Below, one piece after another: positions 15,920 through 24,267 of a DNA stretch of 25,141 nucleotides. Below the pieces are notes generated by a model. That model did no database searches. It was not told where the DNA came from and saw only the letters and a list, made by a program, of their open reading frames with translations. Origin of the DNA: CAISIP01 sp031403955 (GTDB lineage: Bacteria; Pseudomonadota; Gammaproteobacteria; Burkholderiales; Burkholderiaceae_C); NCBI GenBank assembly GCA_031403955.1, contig JANNGR010000379.1:1-25141 (forward strand), given 5' to 3'. How positions within the stretch are numbered: the first letter of the stretch is position 1; every line of letters starts with the position of its first letter. The translations under genes were made by a program, and so were the position numbers.

Positions 15920-17395
15920 ATGCACTACCGGGATCCACCGCAAACCTGTTTCAGCCCTGCTTTGCTCAACCAACTTTTCGCACGCGATTGGGTAACGCTG
16001 CATGGCCTGGTAGTCATGCTGGGTCTTGTGGTGTATGCGACTGCCTCGCATACGCTGCGACAACGCCGCCATCCATCGGCCGCTATCGCCTGGGTCATCT
16101 CGCTGATACTGTTGCCCTACGCCGCCTTGCCTTTGTACCTGATGATTGGCAGCCGAAAGCTCGCGGGCTCCCGGCGGGCAGAAAATACACTGGCATCGCC
16201 ACACCGGGTCGGTCACGGCGCTCCCACGGCACATAAGTCCTGGTCACTTGCATCCGCCATCGGCCTGGCCGATGCCGCCACGTTCGAGCGGCTCACGATT
16301 CACCAGGATGGCGCGCAGGCGCGCAAGTCCCTGCTCAGCATGATTGACGGCGCGACCCGAACACTGGACCTGTGCAGTTTCCTGGTGGGGCGCGACGCGC
16401 TCGGCGACGAAATCATGGAGCTTCTGGTACGGCGTGCCCGCGAAGGTCTGCGGATTCGACTTCTGATTGATGGTATCGGTTTTTATGTGGGTGGTTACCC
16501 GAACTTGAAACCCCTTTCATCCGCCGGCGTGCACGTGGCCCTGTTTGTGTCACCCCTGCGATCCGGTCTGCGCGGGCGTACCAACTTGCGCAACCACCGC
16601 AAGTTGGTTGTCGCCGATGGCAACTGGATGTGGTGCGGTGGACGCAATCTGTCGGCCGAGTATTTTGAGGGCGATCAGACATCGCTGCGGAAAAAACCGG
16701 CCTGGATCGACCTGAGTTTTGACTTGCACGGCGCATTGGCCCAACAGGCGCAGCAGCAGTTCGATCGGGACTGGATCTTCGCATTGACGGGCTCCCACGC
16801 GAACGCGCCGCCACTTGCCACCGGCACACCGTCAGCCACGGCGGCGCGGCCCGCCACCGCGATGCTTGCGCGACTTGTTCCAAGCGGTCCCGATCAGGCC
16901 GACGACACGCTCTACACGTTACTGGTGTCGGGCTGCTTCACGGCACATTCCCGTATTCTGGCGGTCAGCCCCTATTTTGTGCCGGACGCCACGCTCCTGA
17001 TGGCGCTCACGCTCGCCGCGCGGCGCGGCATAGCGGTGGACCTGTTGTTGCCCAACAAATCCAACCACCGTCTGGCCGACGTTGCGCGTCACGCGGCCCT
17101 GAGGGAGCTTGCGGAGGCCGGTGCACGGGTGTGGCTGGCGCCAGTCATGATCCACGCCAAGGCGGTTCTTATCGACGATGAATTGGCTTTGGTCGGTTCC
17201 GCCAATCTGGATGAGAGGAGCCTGTTTCTCAATTACGAGTTGATGGTCGCGTTCTACGATCCGTCGGTGGTGCGAAGTTTTGGCCAGTGGGTTGAGCGGC
17301 AGCGCGGCAGTGCCACGTTTTACCGGCCGCCGCCAACCAGCCTGGCTCGCGCGCTCGTCGAGGGCGCGGTGCGCTGGGTGGCGTTTCAACTGTGA
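15920..17395 (+). CDS. cls: Cardiolipin synthase (two-HKD phospholipase D family), membrane anchored
   Basis: Cardiolipin synthase joins phosphatidylglycerol with another phospholipid at the inner membrane. Two hydrophobic segments near the N-terminus (WVTLHGLVVMLGLVVYA, then AAIAWVISLILLPYAALPLY) resemble the two transmembrane helices of ClsA. Two HKD motifs follow: NHRKLVVADG (His226, Lys228, Asp233) and IHAKAVLIDD (His412, Lys414, Asp419), each followed by GGRN or GSANLDERS. The start is uncertain. I use the ATG at 15920 (491 residues). The frame is open back to TTG 15779, with another ATG at 15803, but that extension looks non-conserved and no start has a good ribosome-binding site. It is convergent with the helicase gene. 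Confidence 0.85.
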   Translation: MHYRDPPQTCFSPALLNQLFARDWVTLHGLVVMLGLVVYATASHTLRQRRHPSAAIAWVISLILLPYAALPLYLMIGSRKLAGSRRAENTLASPHRVGHGAPTAHKSWSLASAIGLADAATFERLTIHQDGAQARKSLLSMIDGATRTLDLCSFLVGRDALGDEIMELLVRRAREGLRIRLLIDGIGFYVGGYPNLKPLSSAGVHVALFVSPLRSGLRGRTNLRNHRKLVVADGNWMWCGGRNLSAEYFEGDQTSLRKKPAWIDLSFDLHGALAQQAQQQFDRDWIFALTGSHANAPPLATGTPSATAARPATAMLARLVPSGPDQADDTLYTLLVSGCFTAHSRILAVSPYFVPDATLLMALTLAARRGIAVDLLLPNKSNHRLADVARHAALRELAEAGARVWLAPVMIHAKAVLIDDELALVGSANLDERSLFLNYELMVAFYDPSVVRSFGQWVERQRGSATFYRPPPTSLARALVEGAVRWVAFQL

Positions 17396-17511
17396 CGCCG
17401 CGGTTTCGCTTCGCCAGCCAGCAAAAACTCTTGGCGTGCAGGCTCCGCAACTACCGAAACCAGGGCTCCAAGTGCCAATGCGACTTGTCTCCTGGCGTCC
17501 CATTTGCTGCC

Positions 17512-20481
17512 CTAGAAGACTGGATCGACGATGCCCGCCACCGGCTTTCGCGTCACGGCTTGCACCACGCTCGTCAGGCTGGCATACCAGTTGTCCGATT
17601 CGCTGGTGCCGGCATCCACCCATGGCAGGTTCAGCACCTCGAACACCGGTCTCCAGCCCGGGCCATCGTTCCCGCCGTGTGCGCGCAACTGCAGCAACGG
17701 GTTGGGCAGGTAATGGCCGTTCATGGTGCGCACCCATAACCGGCGCGCCGGCTGGTAGAGGCTTTGCACTTCGGCCCGGGCAAGCACCTGGTTCACGTAA
17801 CTGCGTTTTCGCCGCCTGGTGTTCCACAGGTGTTCGGGCAGGTTTTCCAGCGTGCGGTGCAACGCATCGGCGAAATAGCCGTTGCGGTATTTGTAGGTCG
17901 GCTGTTGGCGTTCCACACAGCGCGTGCACTGGGTCTTGAAGCCGGCCAGCATCAGGCTCAGCAACCAGTACTCGCCTTGGTGGCGTTCCAGCCGTACCAG
18001 GCGTGTGTCGGTCTGCACATCCAGCACGGCAGGTGCGATGCGCTCAAACAGCGGCGCGATCGAGCGGCGGGCGAACTCGGAGTCTTCCGTGGCGCGATTG
18101 AGCGCGGACCACCAGGGCGTGTGGCCGAATTCATCCGCGGCTTGCGGGTCGGCACCGCGCGTGAGCAAGGCTTCAACCAGCGGAAGATTCCCGGCGCGTG
18201 CCGCCAGCATCAGCGGCGTGGCTCCAGTCGGGCTGCGGTGGTCTACACCGTACTGGTCGCACTGGCGCAGCAGGTCCTTGAAATTATGGGCCGTGTAGGG
18301 CTGCAGGTGGCGTTGGCGCAATGCAGCCACGGCGCGCCAGGAGAGCTGGAGCTGGCGCGAGTGGTCGGCAACATAGTCGTCCATCGGTAGTTCGCCGAAC
18401 CGGCCGCTTGGCGCCAGACTGCGCGCAGCCTGGAACTGCGCCTGGGTCGCCAACTGCGCGACCCAGGCGTGTTGACCGTGCCACAACGCATAGTCCAGCA
18501 GTGCCTGGCGTGGCTTGGCCGAGGGCTGCGTGCGGTCGAGCGCGCGCGGCAGCAATTCGCGCATCATGGCCTCGGACCATGGCGACCATGGCACCGGCTT
18601 GGTTTGCAGGAAGGTATCGCGAATCGCCTGTGCCTGTTCTTCCTTTCCCTGCAGCTCGAGCTTGCGCGCCTCCTGCGCCCATTCGTCCCGTGAAGAGGCC
18701 TGAACCGGTGCCGCGGTCAACCCGTTCTCCAGAGCGGCCGGCTCCAGTTCCAACAGGCCCAGCAATGGATGGGAAGTGTCAGACTCCACCAGCACCAGGC
18801 TTTCCATGGCGCGCGTCATTGCCACGTATAGGGCGTTGACGTAGAACTTGTACAACTCAAGCGACTTGTCGTCCTTGTCGCGCGCGCGCCGATACTCGAG
18901 CGTGTCCGAGCGCAGGTCGGCGGACGTGACGCCTTCACAAACTTCCGCATAGGCAGCGCGCTGGCCCGAAACCAAGGCGTACAGGATGACGTGCGCATAT
19001 TCAAGGCCCTTGGCCTCGTGTACCGAGAACACCAGCGGCGTACGGAAGTGCACGCGCGCCGCCGCCTTGTCCTCATCGCGCAGCACCACTACCGCGTGGT
19101 GCACCGAGGCGCGCGTGCGGGCGTCGAGCTCGCGCAACCCGGCCTCACGCGCCGGCAGCAGGCGCACCGCACCCTCCAGCGGCGAAGCACTTTGAACCAG
19201 GAAATTGCTTTCGCGGTCGATCGAGCCGAAGCGGACCTGCTTGATTTTCAATAACGTGTTGGCCAGCCTGGTGACGGCGCGGGTGTTGCGGAAGTTGGCT
19301 TGCAGCACCGACAGCGATTGACGCTGTGCCGCCGCGCCGGCCAGGCCATTCCAGAACAACGCGCGCACGGCGGCCCAGGAGAAGAAGTTGGGGTGCACGA
19401 TCTGGTTCGAGTCGCCGCACAACAGGAATTGTCCGGGTTGCTTCAGGCACGCCAGCACCAGCGCCAGTTGCACGTTGGTTAGGTCCTGCACTTCGTCGAT
19501 AACCACGAAGTCGTATACCGGCTGCGCCAGGCCGCGCCATGCATGCGCCACCAGGTTCAGGTCGAACAGTCCGGTGTCCGTGAGCCATTGCCGGTAGCGC
19601 TGGAATAACCCATGGGCGGCCTCGCGCGCCATGCCGCCCAACAAGGACTGGCGTGGCCCCAAAGCCAGATAGGCGGGCAAATCGAGCGGCCCCTGCGCAG
19701 TGGCGCTGATCACACCGCGGAATTCCTCGAACAGCGCGTGTGCGTCCAGGTCGCCCAGTGTGCCGCGCAGCGTCTGGCGGTGACGATTGAACCAGCCCCG
19801 AAAGGCGGTGAATGTCACCTCGCGGCCCGCCGGTACACGCAGCGTCTCGACCAACTCGCGGTAGCTCAGGAACTCAGCTTCTTGCGCTGGGTTCTCGTAT
19901 CCATGCGCGTCGTACAACGCGCGCGCCGACTGCGCCAGATAGGCCGAGTGCGTCACATACAACACCCGGCCCTCGGCCTCGCGCAGCTTGGCCAGCGTTA
20001 CCGCCGTCTTGCCCGACCCGGCCGAACCCACCACAACTACCGGCGCGGGCAGCCGGCGCACCGCCTCTTGCGCGTCGTCAAAGACGATTGGCTTGTCGAG
20101 CAGTTCGAACTCGGCGCGGCTGGCGTGCAGCCATCGTAACGGCAGATTGTCGGCGTCGCCGTGGCCAATAGTGGCATTCGACAACACCGGCTCGCGCTCG
20201 ATCTTGTCTTCATCCACCGTTGCGCCGCGCAGAAAGCGCGACTTCTCGTAGGCATGGTTTTCGATCACCTCGAGCGCCAGGCAAACGGTTTCGTCGCCGT
20301 GGCGGGCGAATTGCAGCAGCAGCCGGTTGCTGTAGTCGAGCTTGGCGCGCCAGTAGGCGGTCGGCGCGAGTTTCTTGACATCCGCGCTGCGAAAGTCACC
20401 GGCCTCGATCGCGGCACGCACCTTGGCGAAGGCCGGCTTGACGCGGCGGGTGTCCAGATCTTTGTAGAGTAATAGGCGCAT
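17512..20481 (-). CDS. RelE/ParE-like fold fused to a UvrD-type SF1 helicase and ankyrin repeats
   Basis: I use the ATG at 20479-20481 (989 residues), where MRLLLYKDLDTRRV begins; 17 further upstream residues look non-coding. Residues about 1-85 resemble a RelE/ParE toxin fold: YWRAKLDYSNRLLLQF, then LEVIENHAYEKSRFL. The helicase core shows Walker A GSAGSGKT at 152-159, motif II VVIDEVQDL at about 326-334, motif III GDSNQIVHP at 356-364, the motif IV-like QANFRNTRAV at about 394-403, motif V HEAKGLEYAHV at 488-498 and motif VI ALYVAMTRAMESL at 550-562. An ankyrin stretch (GATPLMLAARAGNLPLVEALLTRGADP) covers about 753-780, followed by a second partial repeat. The last 190 residues are not recognised and contain CTRC at about 852-855. 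The core implies ATP-driven 3'-5' translocation on nucleic acid; the biological role is unknown. Confidence 0.88.
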   Translation of the reverse strand: MRLLLYKDLDTRRVKPAFAKVRAAIEAGDFRSADVKKLAPTAYWRAKLDYSNRLLLQFARHGDETVCLALEVIENHAYEKSRFLRGATVDEDKIEREPVLSNATIGHGDADNLPLRWLHASRAEFELLDKPIVFDDAQEAVRRLPAPVVVVGSAGSGKTAVTLAKLREAEGRVLYVTHSAYLAQSARALYDAHGYENPAQEAEFLSYRELVETLRVPAGREVTFTAFRGWFNRHRQTLRGTLGDLDAHALFEEFRGVISATAQGPLDLPAYLALGPRQSLLGGMAREAAHGLFQRYRQWLTDTGLFDLNLVAHAWRGLAQPVYDFVVIDEVQDLTNVQLALVLACLKQPGQFLLCGDSNQIVHPNFFSWAAVRALFWNGLAGAAAQRQSLSVLQANFRNTRAVTRLANTLLKIKQVRFGSIDRESNFLVQSASPLEGAVRLLPAREAGLRELDARTRASVHHAVVVLRDEDKAAARVHFRTPLVFSVHEAKGLEYAHVILYALVSGQRAAYAEVCEGVTSADLRSDTLEYRRARDKDDKSLELYKFYVNALYVAMTRAMESLVLVESDTSHPLLGLLELEPAALENGLTAAPVQASSRDEWAQEARKLELQGKEEQAQAIRDTFLQTKPVPWSPWSEAMMRELLPRALDRTQPSAKPRQALLDYALWHGQHAWVAQLATQAQFQAARSLAPSGRFGELPMDDYVADHSRQLQLSWRAVAALRQRHLQPYTAHNFKDLLRQCDQYGVDHRSPTGATPLMLAARAGNLPLVEALLTRGADPQAADEFGHTPWWSALNRATEDSEFARRSIAPLFERIAPAVLDVQTDTRLVRLERHQGEYWLLSLMLAGFKTQCTRCVERQQPTYKYRNGYFADALHRTLENLPEHLWNTRRRKRSYVNQVLARAEVQSLYQPARRLWVRTMNGHYLPNPLLQLRAHGGNDGPGWRPVFEVLNLPWVDAGTSESDNWYASLTSVVQAVTRKPVAGIVDPVF

Positions 20482-20593
20482 GGCGGTAAATGGTAGCCGC
20501 TTGGTGCGGCAAGACGCGAGCTGGCACCACATTGACGGGCAGATAATGATTGCCGCTCACCCATGACACGGCGCCAAATCGAGGAACCAGGCA

Positions 20594-20923
20594 ATGAACC
20601 AAGACTACTCAGCAACAGAGCCGTCGCGCGCGGTAGTGGATGCCTTCGCCGGACCCAGCGTGATCGAGTTTGGCACGGACTGGTGTGGTTTTTGTCGCGC
20701 CGCCCAGCCCTTGATCGCTACGGCTTTTGCCGGGCATCCGGGTGTGCGTCATATCAAGGTCGAAGACGGCAGTGGACGGCCGCTGGGCCGTTCGTTCGGG
20801 GTGAAATTGTGGCCCACGCTGGTTTTCCTGCGCGACGGCCTGGAAACCGCGCGCCTGGTGCGGCCAGCTAATTCGCTGGCCATCAGCCAGGCGCTGGCGC
20901 AAATCAACCCAGGCGGCGCTTAG
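20594..20923 (+). CDS. Thioredoxin-like protein with CGFC active site
   Basis: The 109-residue cytoplasmic protein has the thioredoxin fold signature: VIEFGTDWCGFCRAAQPL with active-site cysteines around residues 34 and 37, and the cis-proline loop LWPTLVFLRDG. The active site is CGFC rather than the CGPC of thioredoxin 1, which usually shifts redox potential; the consequence here is inferred. GAGGA precedes the ATG by about nine bases. It is divergent from the helicase gene (112-base gap) and 33 bases upstream of the epoxide hydrolase-like gene, so it may be the first gene of that plus-strand run. Confidence 0.88.
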   Translation: MNQDYSATEPSRAVVDAFAGPSVIEFGTDWCGFCRAAQPLIATAFAGHPGVRHIKVEDGSGRPLGRSFGVKLWPTLVFLRDGLETARLVRPANSLAISQALAQINPGGA

Positions 20924-20956
20924 CTGGCAGATGGCGCGTTGGTAGTAGCGCGCAGC

Positions 20957-22099
20957 ATGCGTCCTCTTGATAACAGCGTGCTGCCGGGCGGTATCCGTGC
21001 CCGCTTCGTGCCAGGCGTGAACGGCTTGACGATGCATGTGCTGGAGGCCGGTTTCGAGTCCGGCCCTGGCAATTCCAGTCGTCCATGCGTGGTGCTGTTA
21101 CACGGCTTTCCAGAACTGGCCTATAGCTGGCGTAAGCTGATGCTGCCGCTGGCCGAGGCGGGTTACCACGTCATAGCTCCCGATCAGCGGGGTTATGGCC
21201 GCACCGTCGGATGGGATGGCGCGTACGACGGCGACCTGGCCTCGTTTCGCATGCTCAACCTGGTGCGCGACGTGCTCGCGCTGGTCCACGCGTTCGGTTA
21301 CAGCAGCGTGCAGGCGGTGGTGGGACACGACTTCGGGTCGCCGGTTGCCGCCTGGTGCGCGCTCACGCGGCCGGACGTGTTCCGCTCGGTGGTGTTGATG
21401 AGCGCGCCGTTTGCCGGCGTGCCACCGGTGGTCGCCGCGCAGGCTGCCATCGCGCGCGCCCTGGCCGGCCTGGCCACGCTGGCACGCCCGCGCAAGCATT
21501 ACCAGCGGTATTACTGCACCCGCGAAGCCAACCACAACATGCTGCATTGCGCCCAGGGCGTGCACGCCTTCCTGCGCGCCTATTACCATGTCAAGAGCGC
21601 GGACTGGAAACAGAATCAGCCGTTCCCGCTCCAGGCGTGGAGCGCCGACGAACTGGCCAAACTACCCAGCTATTACGTGATGGACCGGGATTTGGGCATG
21701 GCGCAGACCGTGGCGAGCGAAGTTCCCTCGGCCGCTGAAATCGCCGCCTGCCACTGGCTTCCTGAGCCAGAGCTGAGCGTCTATAGCACCGAATACAGCC
21801 GTACCGGATTCCAGGGTGGCTTGCAGTGGTACCGCTGCGCGACCGACGTCCAGGCCATGGCGGAGCTGCAACTTTTCCGCGGCCGCGCAATCGTTGTGCC
21901 CTGCTGTTTTATCGCCGGCAAGAGTGACTGGGGCGTCTACCAGGCGCCTGCGGCGTTCGAACAAATGCAAACCAGCGCATGCTCGCAAATGGCCGGTTGC
22001 CACATGGTCGAAGGGGCGGGGCATTGGGTGCAGCAGGAGAGGGCGCAGCAGGTTGGCCACTTGCTGGTGGAGTTCTTGTTGCGTATTGCCATTCCTTGA
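20957..22099 (+). CDS. Epoxide hydrolase-like alpha/beta hydrolase
   Basis: From ATG 20957 the protein has 380 residues; TTG 20939 would add six. The fold is alpha/beta hydrolase with the epoxide hydrolase pattern: oxyanion HGFPE at 49-53, PDQRGYG at 75-81, and an Asp nucleophile (Asp125) in GHDFGSPVA. The lid has tyrosines and the STEYSRTGFQGGLQWYR stretch, with the general-acid Tyr of this family expected there. A late acid Asp324 lies in GKSDWG, and His356 in EGAGHWVQ. Epoxide hydrolases open epoxides to diols; haloalkane dehalogenase is a less likely alternative because of the lid. No signal peptide is seen. It lies 33 bases after the thioredoxin-like gene, so the two may be co-transcribed. 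Confidence 0.87.
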   Translation: MRPLDNSVLPGGIRARFVPGVNGLTMHVLEAGFESGPGNSSRPCVVLLHGFPELAYSWRKLMLPLAEAGYHVIAPDQRGYGRTVGWDGAYDGDLASFRMLNLVRDVLALVHAFGYSSVQAVVGHDFGSPVAAWCALTRPDVFRSVVLMSAPFAGVPPVVAAQAAIARALAGLATLARPRKHYQRYYCTREANHNMLHCAQGVHAFLRAYYHVKSADWKQNQPFPLQAWSADELAKLPSYYVMDRDLGMAQTVASEVPSAAEIAACHWLPEPELSVYSTEYSRTGFQGGLQWYRCATDVQAMAELQLFRGRAIVVPCCFIAGKSDWGVYQAPAAFEQMQTSACSQMAGCHMVEGAGHWVQQERAQQVGHLLVEFLLRIAIP

Positions 22100-22166
22100 C
22101 TGGTGTCAATGTGTTGCGGTGTGGTTATGCCAGCATGGGACTGGTGTGAATCGCAAGGAGCGCGGA

Positions 22167-22757
22167 ATGGCCAAGAAACGAATTTTTCTGATTCAGGGGC
22201 ATCCGGACCCGATACAACGGCATTTGGGGCATGTGCTGGAAGACGCATATGCCGAGGGTGCCGTGGCAGCCGGGCACGAAGTGCGTCGTGTCGAAGTCGC
22301 CCGCCTCGATTTTCCGTTGCTGCGCAGCAAGCAGGATTGGGAGCAAGGGCCGCTGCCGTCGGCGCTGGAGCAGTCCCAGGCCGACATCGGCTGGGCCGAA
22401 CACATCGTGTTGATATTTCCGCTTTGGCTGGGTGACATGCCCGCTGTGCTGAAGGGCTTTCTGGAACAAGTGGCCCGGCCCGGGTTCGCCTTCAAGGGCG
22501 ATGGCGACAATCCGTTCGGACAAAAAGCACTGGACGGCCGCTCGGCGCGTGTAGTGGCGACGATGGGCATGCCGGCGGCGGTTTACCGCTGGTATTTTCG
22601 TGCCCACAGCATCAAGTCGCTGGAGCGCAACATCCTGGGGCTGGTTGGAATTGCCCCGGTGCATGAGACGCTGATTGGCATGGTCGACAAGCTCGATGCC
22701 CAGGCCATCGGCAAGCTGGCGGCAAAGCTTCGCAAACTCGGAGTTGATGCGGCTTGA
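22167..22757 (+). CDS. NAD(P)H quinone reductase / flavodoxin-like fold oxidoreductase
   Basis: The frame is open well upstream, but the ATG at 22167 is preceded by AAGGAG six bases away and starts the fold directly (MAKKRIFLIQGHPDP), giving 196 residues. The protein matches the Flavodoxin_2 family of FMN/FAD-dependent NAD(P)H quinone reductases: the GHPDP flavin-phosphate loop at about residues 11-15, IVLIFPLWLGDMPAVLKGF in the middle, and a GMPAAVYRWYF segment. It probably does two-electron reduction of quinones or related electrophiles. It is 67 bases after the epoxide hydrolase-like gene. Confidence 0.87.
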   Translation: MAKKRIFLIQGHPDPIQRHLGHVLEDAYAEGAVAAGHEVRRVEVARLDFPLLRSKQDWEQGPLPSALEQSQADIGWAEHIVLIFPLWLGDMPAVLKGFLEQVARPGFAFKGDGDNPFGQKALDGRSARVVATMGMPAAVYRWYFRAHSIKSLERNILGLVGIAPVHETLIGMVDKLDAQAIGKLAAKLRKLGVDAA

Positions 22758-22760
22758 CGG

Positions 22761-22803
22761 GTGGCCTGAGCCGCGGCGCAAAGCTATTGCACCAACAGGC
22801 CAC
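22761..22803 (+). other. 8-bp inverted repeat between quinone reductase and SnoaL-like genes
   Basis: GTGGCCTG and CAGGCCAC are perfect complements across 27 bases within the 69-base intercistronic gap. There is no T-run after it. It may be a processing or stability hairpin, or chance. Confidence 0.25.
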
Positions 22804-22826
22804 GGAACCCACTTGGAGGATTACCA

Positions 22827-23219
22827 ATGGAGCCCATGCTCGAACGTAATACGCAAAACGCGAAGGCGTTTTATGACCTCATGTTCAACGGCTGCGAGCC
22901 GGCTGAAGCAATTCGCCGCTACGTGGGTGATACCTACATCCAGCACAATCCGCATGTGGCGGATGGCAAGCAAGCGTTCATTGCGTATTTTGAACGTATG
23001 GCGCGGGAGTACCCCGGCAAACACGTGAACTTCAAGCGCTCTGTCGCACAAGGCAATCTGGTTGTCCTGCATTGCCACCAGCATTGGCCGACTGACACGA
23101 ACCAGGACTGGGCCGGCATCGACATATTTCGCTTCGACGCAAACGGCAAGATCGTTGAGCATTGGGACGTACTGCAGGTTGTACCCGCCGAGTCCGCGCA
23201 TGCCAACACCATGTTTTAG
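22827..23219 (+). CDS. SnoaL-like / NTF2-fold protein
   Basis: The 130-residue protein has the SnoaL-like NTF2-fold pattern: an N-terminal helix (NAKAFYDLMFNG), then RRYVGDTYIQHNPHVADGKQ, a middle helix (AFIAYFERMAREYPG), and a beta sheet ending GIDIFRFDANGKIVEHWDVLQ. The YIQHNP and KIVEHWDV blocks are family hallmarks. Members include isomerases, aldol-type cyclases and uncharacterised small-molecule-binding proteins, so a specific reaction cannot be given. A strong GGAGG lies before the ATG. It is the last plus-strand gene and is convergent with the TPR gene, 34 bases apart. Confidence 0.88.
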   Translation: MEPMLERNTQNAKAFYDLMFNGCEPAEAIRRYVGDTYIQHNPHVADGKQAFIAYFERMAREYPGKHVNFKRSVAQGNLVVLHCHQHWPTDTNQDWAGIDIFRFDANGKIVEHWDVLQVVPAESAHANTMF

Positions 23220-23253
23220 GAGCCGGTCGAGCCTGGGAAGCGATTGGACTCGC

Positions 23254-24162
23254 TCAACTGTCCCAATCGCCGCCACCGCCGTCGCCACTGCTGGCTATGG
23301 AATTGCCCTCGTCCCATGAGCCCGCGTCGTTGACGCCAAAGTTCTGCCCACCCAAATCGTTGTTGCCGGCAATCGGCTGATAGTCATTGCCGGCCGCGTT
23401 GTCGTTCTGATGGGCCGGCTTTTCGTCATTGCCCATCAGGCTTTTGCCTATCGCTTGCGCCGCCATCACGCCCGCGCCCACCGCCAGGCCGGTTGCCAAG
23501 CCGCCCATTAACTTGCCGCCAAGGCCGCCGCCCGCTGGTTGACCATAGGCCGGAGCCATGCCAGTGCCACCGGCGCCAAAACTCTGCGGGCCGTTCAACC
23601 CGCCTTGCGTACCGCCTTGTATACCGCTCTGGTTCGCGTAAGCCGGTTGCGGCACCAGCGCCGGTGTTGGCTTCTTGCGCAGGAAGAAGATGCCGAGGGC
23701 TATAACGCCCGCGCCCAGCATCATGGCCATGCCCCAGGGGAAAGCTGCAGCCGGCGCTGACGGCGCACCGGCGCCTAGCGCCCGTGCGACTGGGTTGCCA
23801 GCCACGGCCGGGCTGTTCTTGGCGGCCAATTGAACCCGCAGGGCCTGCACCGCTTCGGGCTTGGCAAAAGGCAGGTTCGGGGCCAGCTTTTCAGCTGTAC
23901 CCAGCGCTTCACGGGCCCGGCCCAACTGGCCCTGGCGCGCCGACAATTCGGCCTGCACAAAATATGCCTTGGCGCTGTTTGGGTGGGCGACCAGCACTTG
24001 CTGCACCATCTGCTGGGCCTGCTCCAGCCGCCCGGCCTGGGCTGCTTCGTAGACCTGATTCAGCGTGGGCTCGGACGACTGTGCCATTGCCAGGCCAAAA
24101 CCCAGCAACGCCGCCACGGCCATCCATTTACTTACGCGCTGCTTGATTGATCGGTTCAACAT
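23254..24162 (-). CDS. TPR-containing membrane protein with glycine-rich C-terminus
   Basis: The 302-residue protein starts with a signal peptide or signal anchor (KWMAVAALLGFGLAMAQ, possible cleavage after residue 27). About two tetratricopeptide repeats follow (residues 33-108: QVYEAAQAGRLEQAQQMV, then AKAYFVQAELSARQGQLGRA). A transmembrane helix lies at about 143-161 (FPWGMAMMLGAGVIALGIFF), followed by a positive RKK. The rest is low-complexity, rich in Gly, Ala, Asn and Asp, with a Gly-rich hydrophobic stretch and an acidic GGGGDWDS end. TPRs mediate protein contacts and would be periplasmic in this topology. No function can be assigned. AAGG about 12 bases upstream is a weak ribosome-binding site. 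Confidence 0.8.
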   Translation of the reverse strand: MLNRSIKQRVSKWMAVAALLGFGLAMAQSSEPTLNQVYEAAQAGRLEQAQQMVQQVLVAHPNSAKAYFVQAELSARQGQLGRAREALGTAEKLAPNLPFAKPEAVQALRVQLAAKNSPAVAGNPVARALGAGAPSAPAAAFPWGMAMMLGAGVIALGIFFLRKKPTPALVPQPAYANQSGIQGGTQGGLNGPQSFGAGGTGMAPAYGQPAGGGLGGKLMGGLATGLAVGAGVMAAQAIGKSLMGNDEKPAHQNDNAAGNDYQPIAGNNDLGGQNFGVNDAGSWDEGNSIASSGDGGGGDWDS

Positions 24163-24267
24163 GGGTATTGCCTTGGATAAGTAGTTGATTTACTCGCGTG
24201 AGGTGGGGGCAACGGTTTGCAATACAAGCGCCGGCTGTTCGCCGGACTCGGAAATATGTCGCCTTGC

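Noticed and set aside
20532..20547. TTGACG and GATAAT near the thioredoxin-like start as a promoter
   Set aside because: The two hexamers are only four bases apart, and neither has a partner at normal spacing.
24231..24245. 5-bp GC stem downstream of DUF488 as terminator
   Set aside because: No T-run follows on the minus strand, and such short stems are common in GC-rich DNA.
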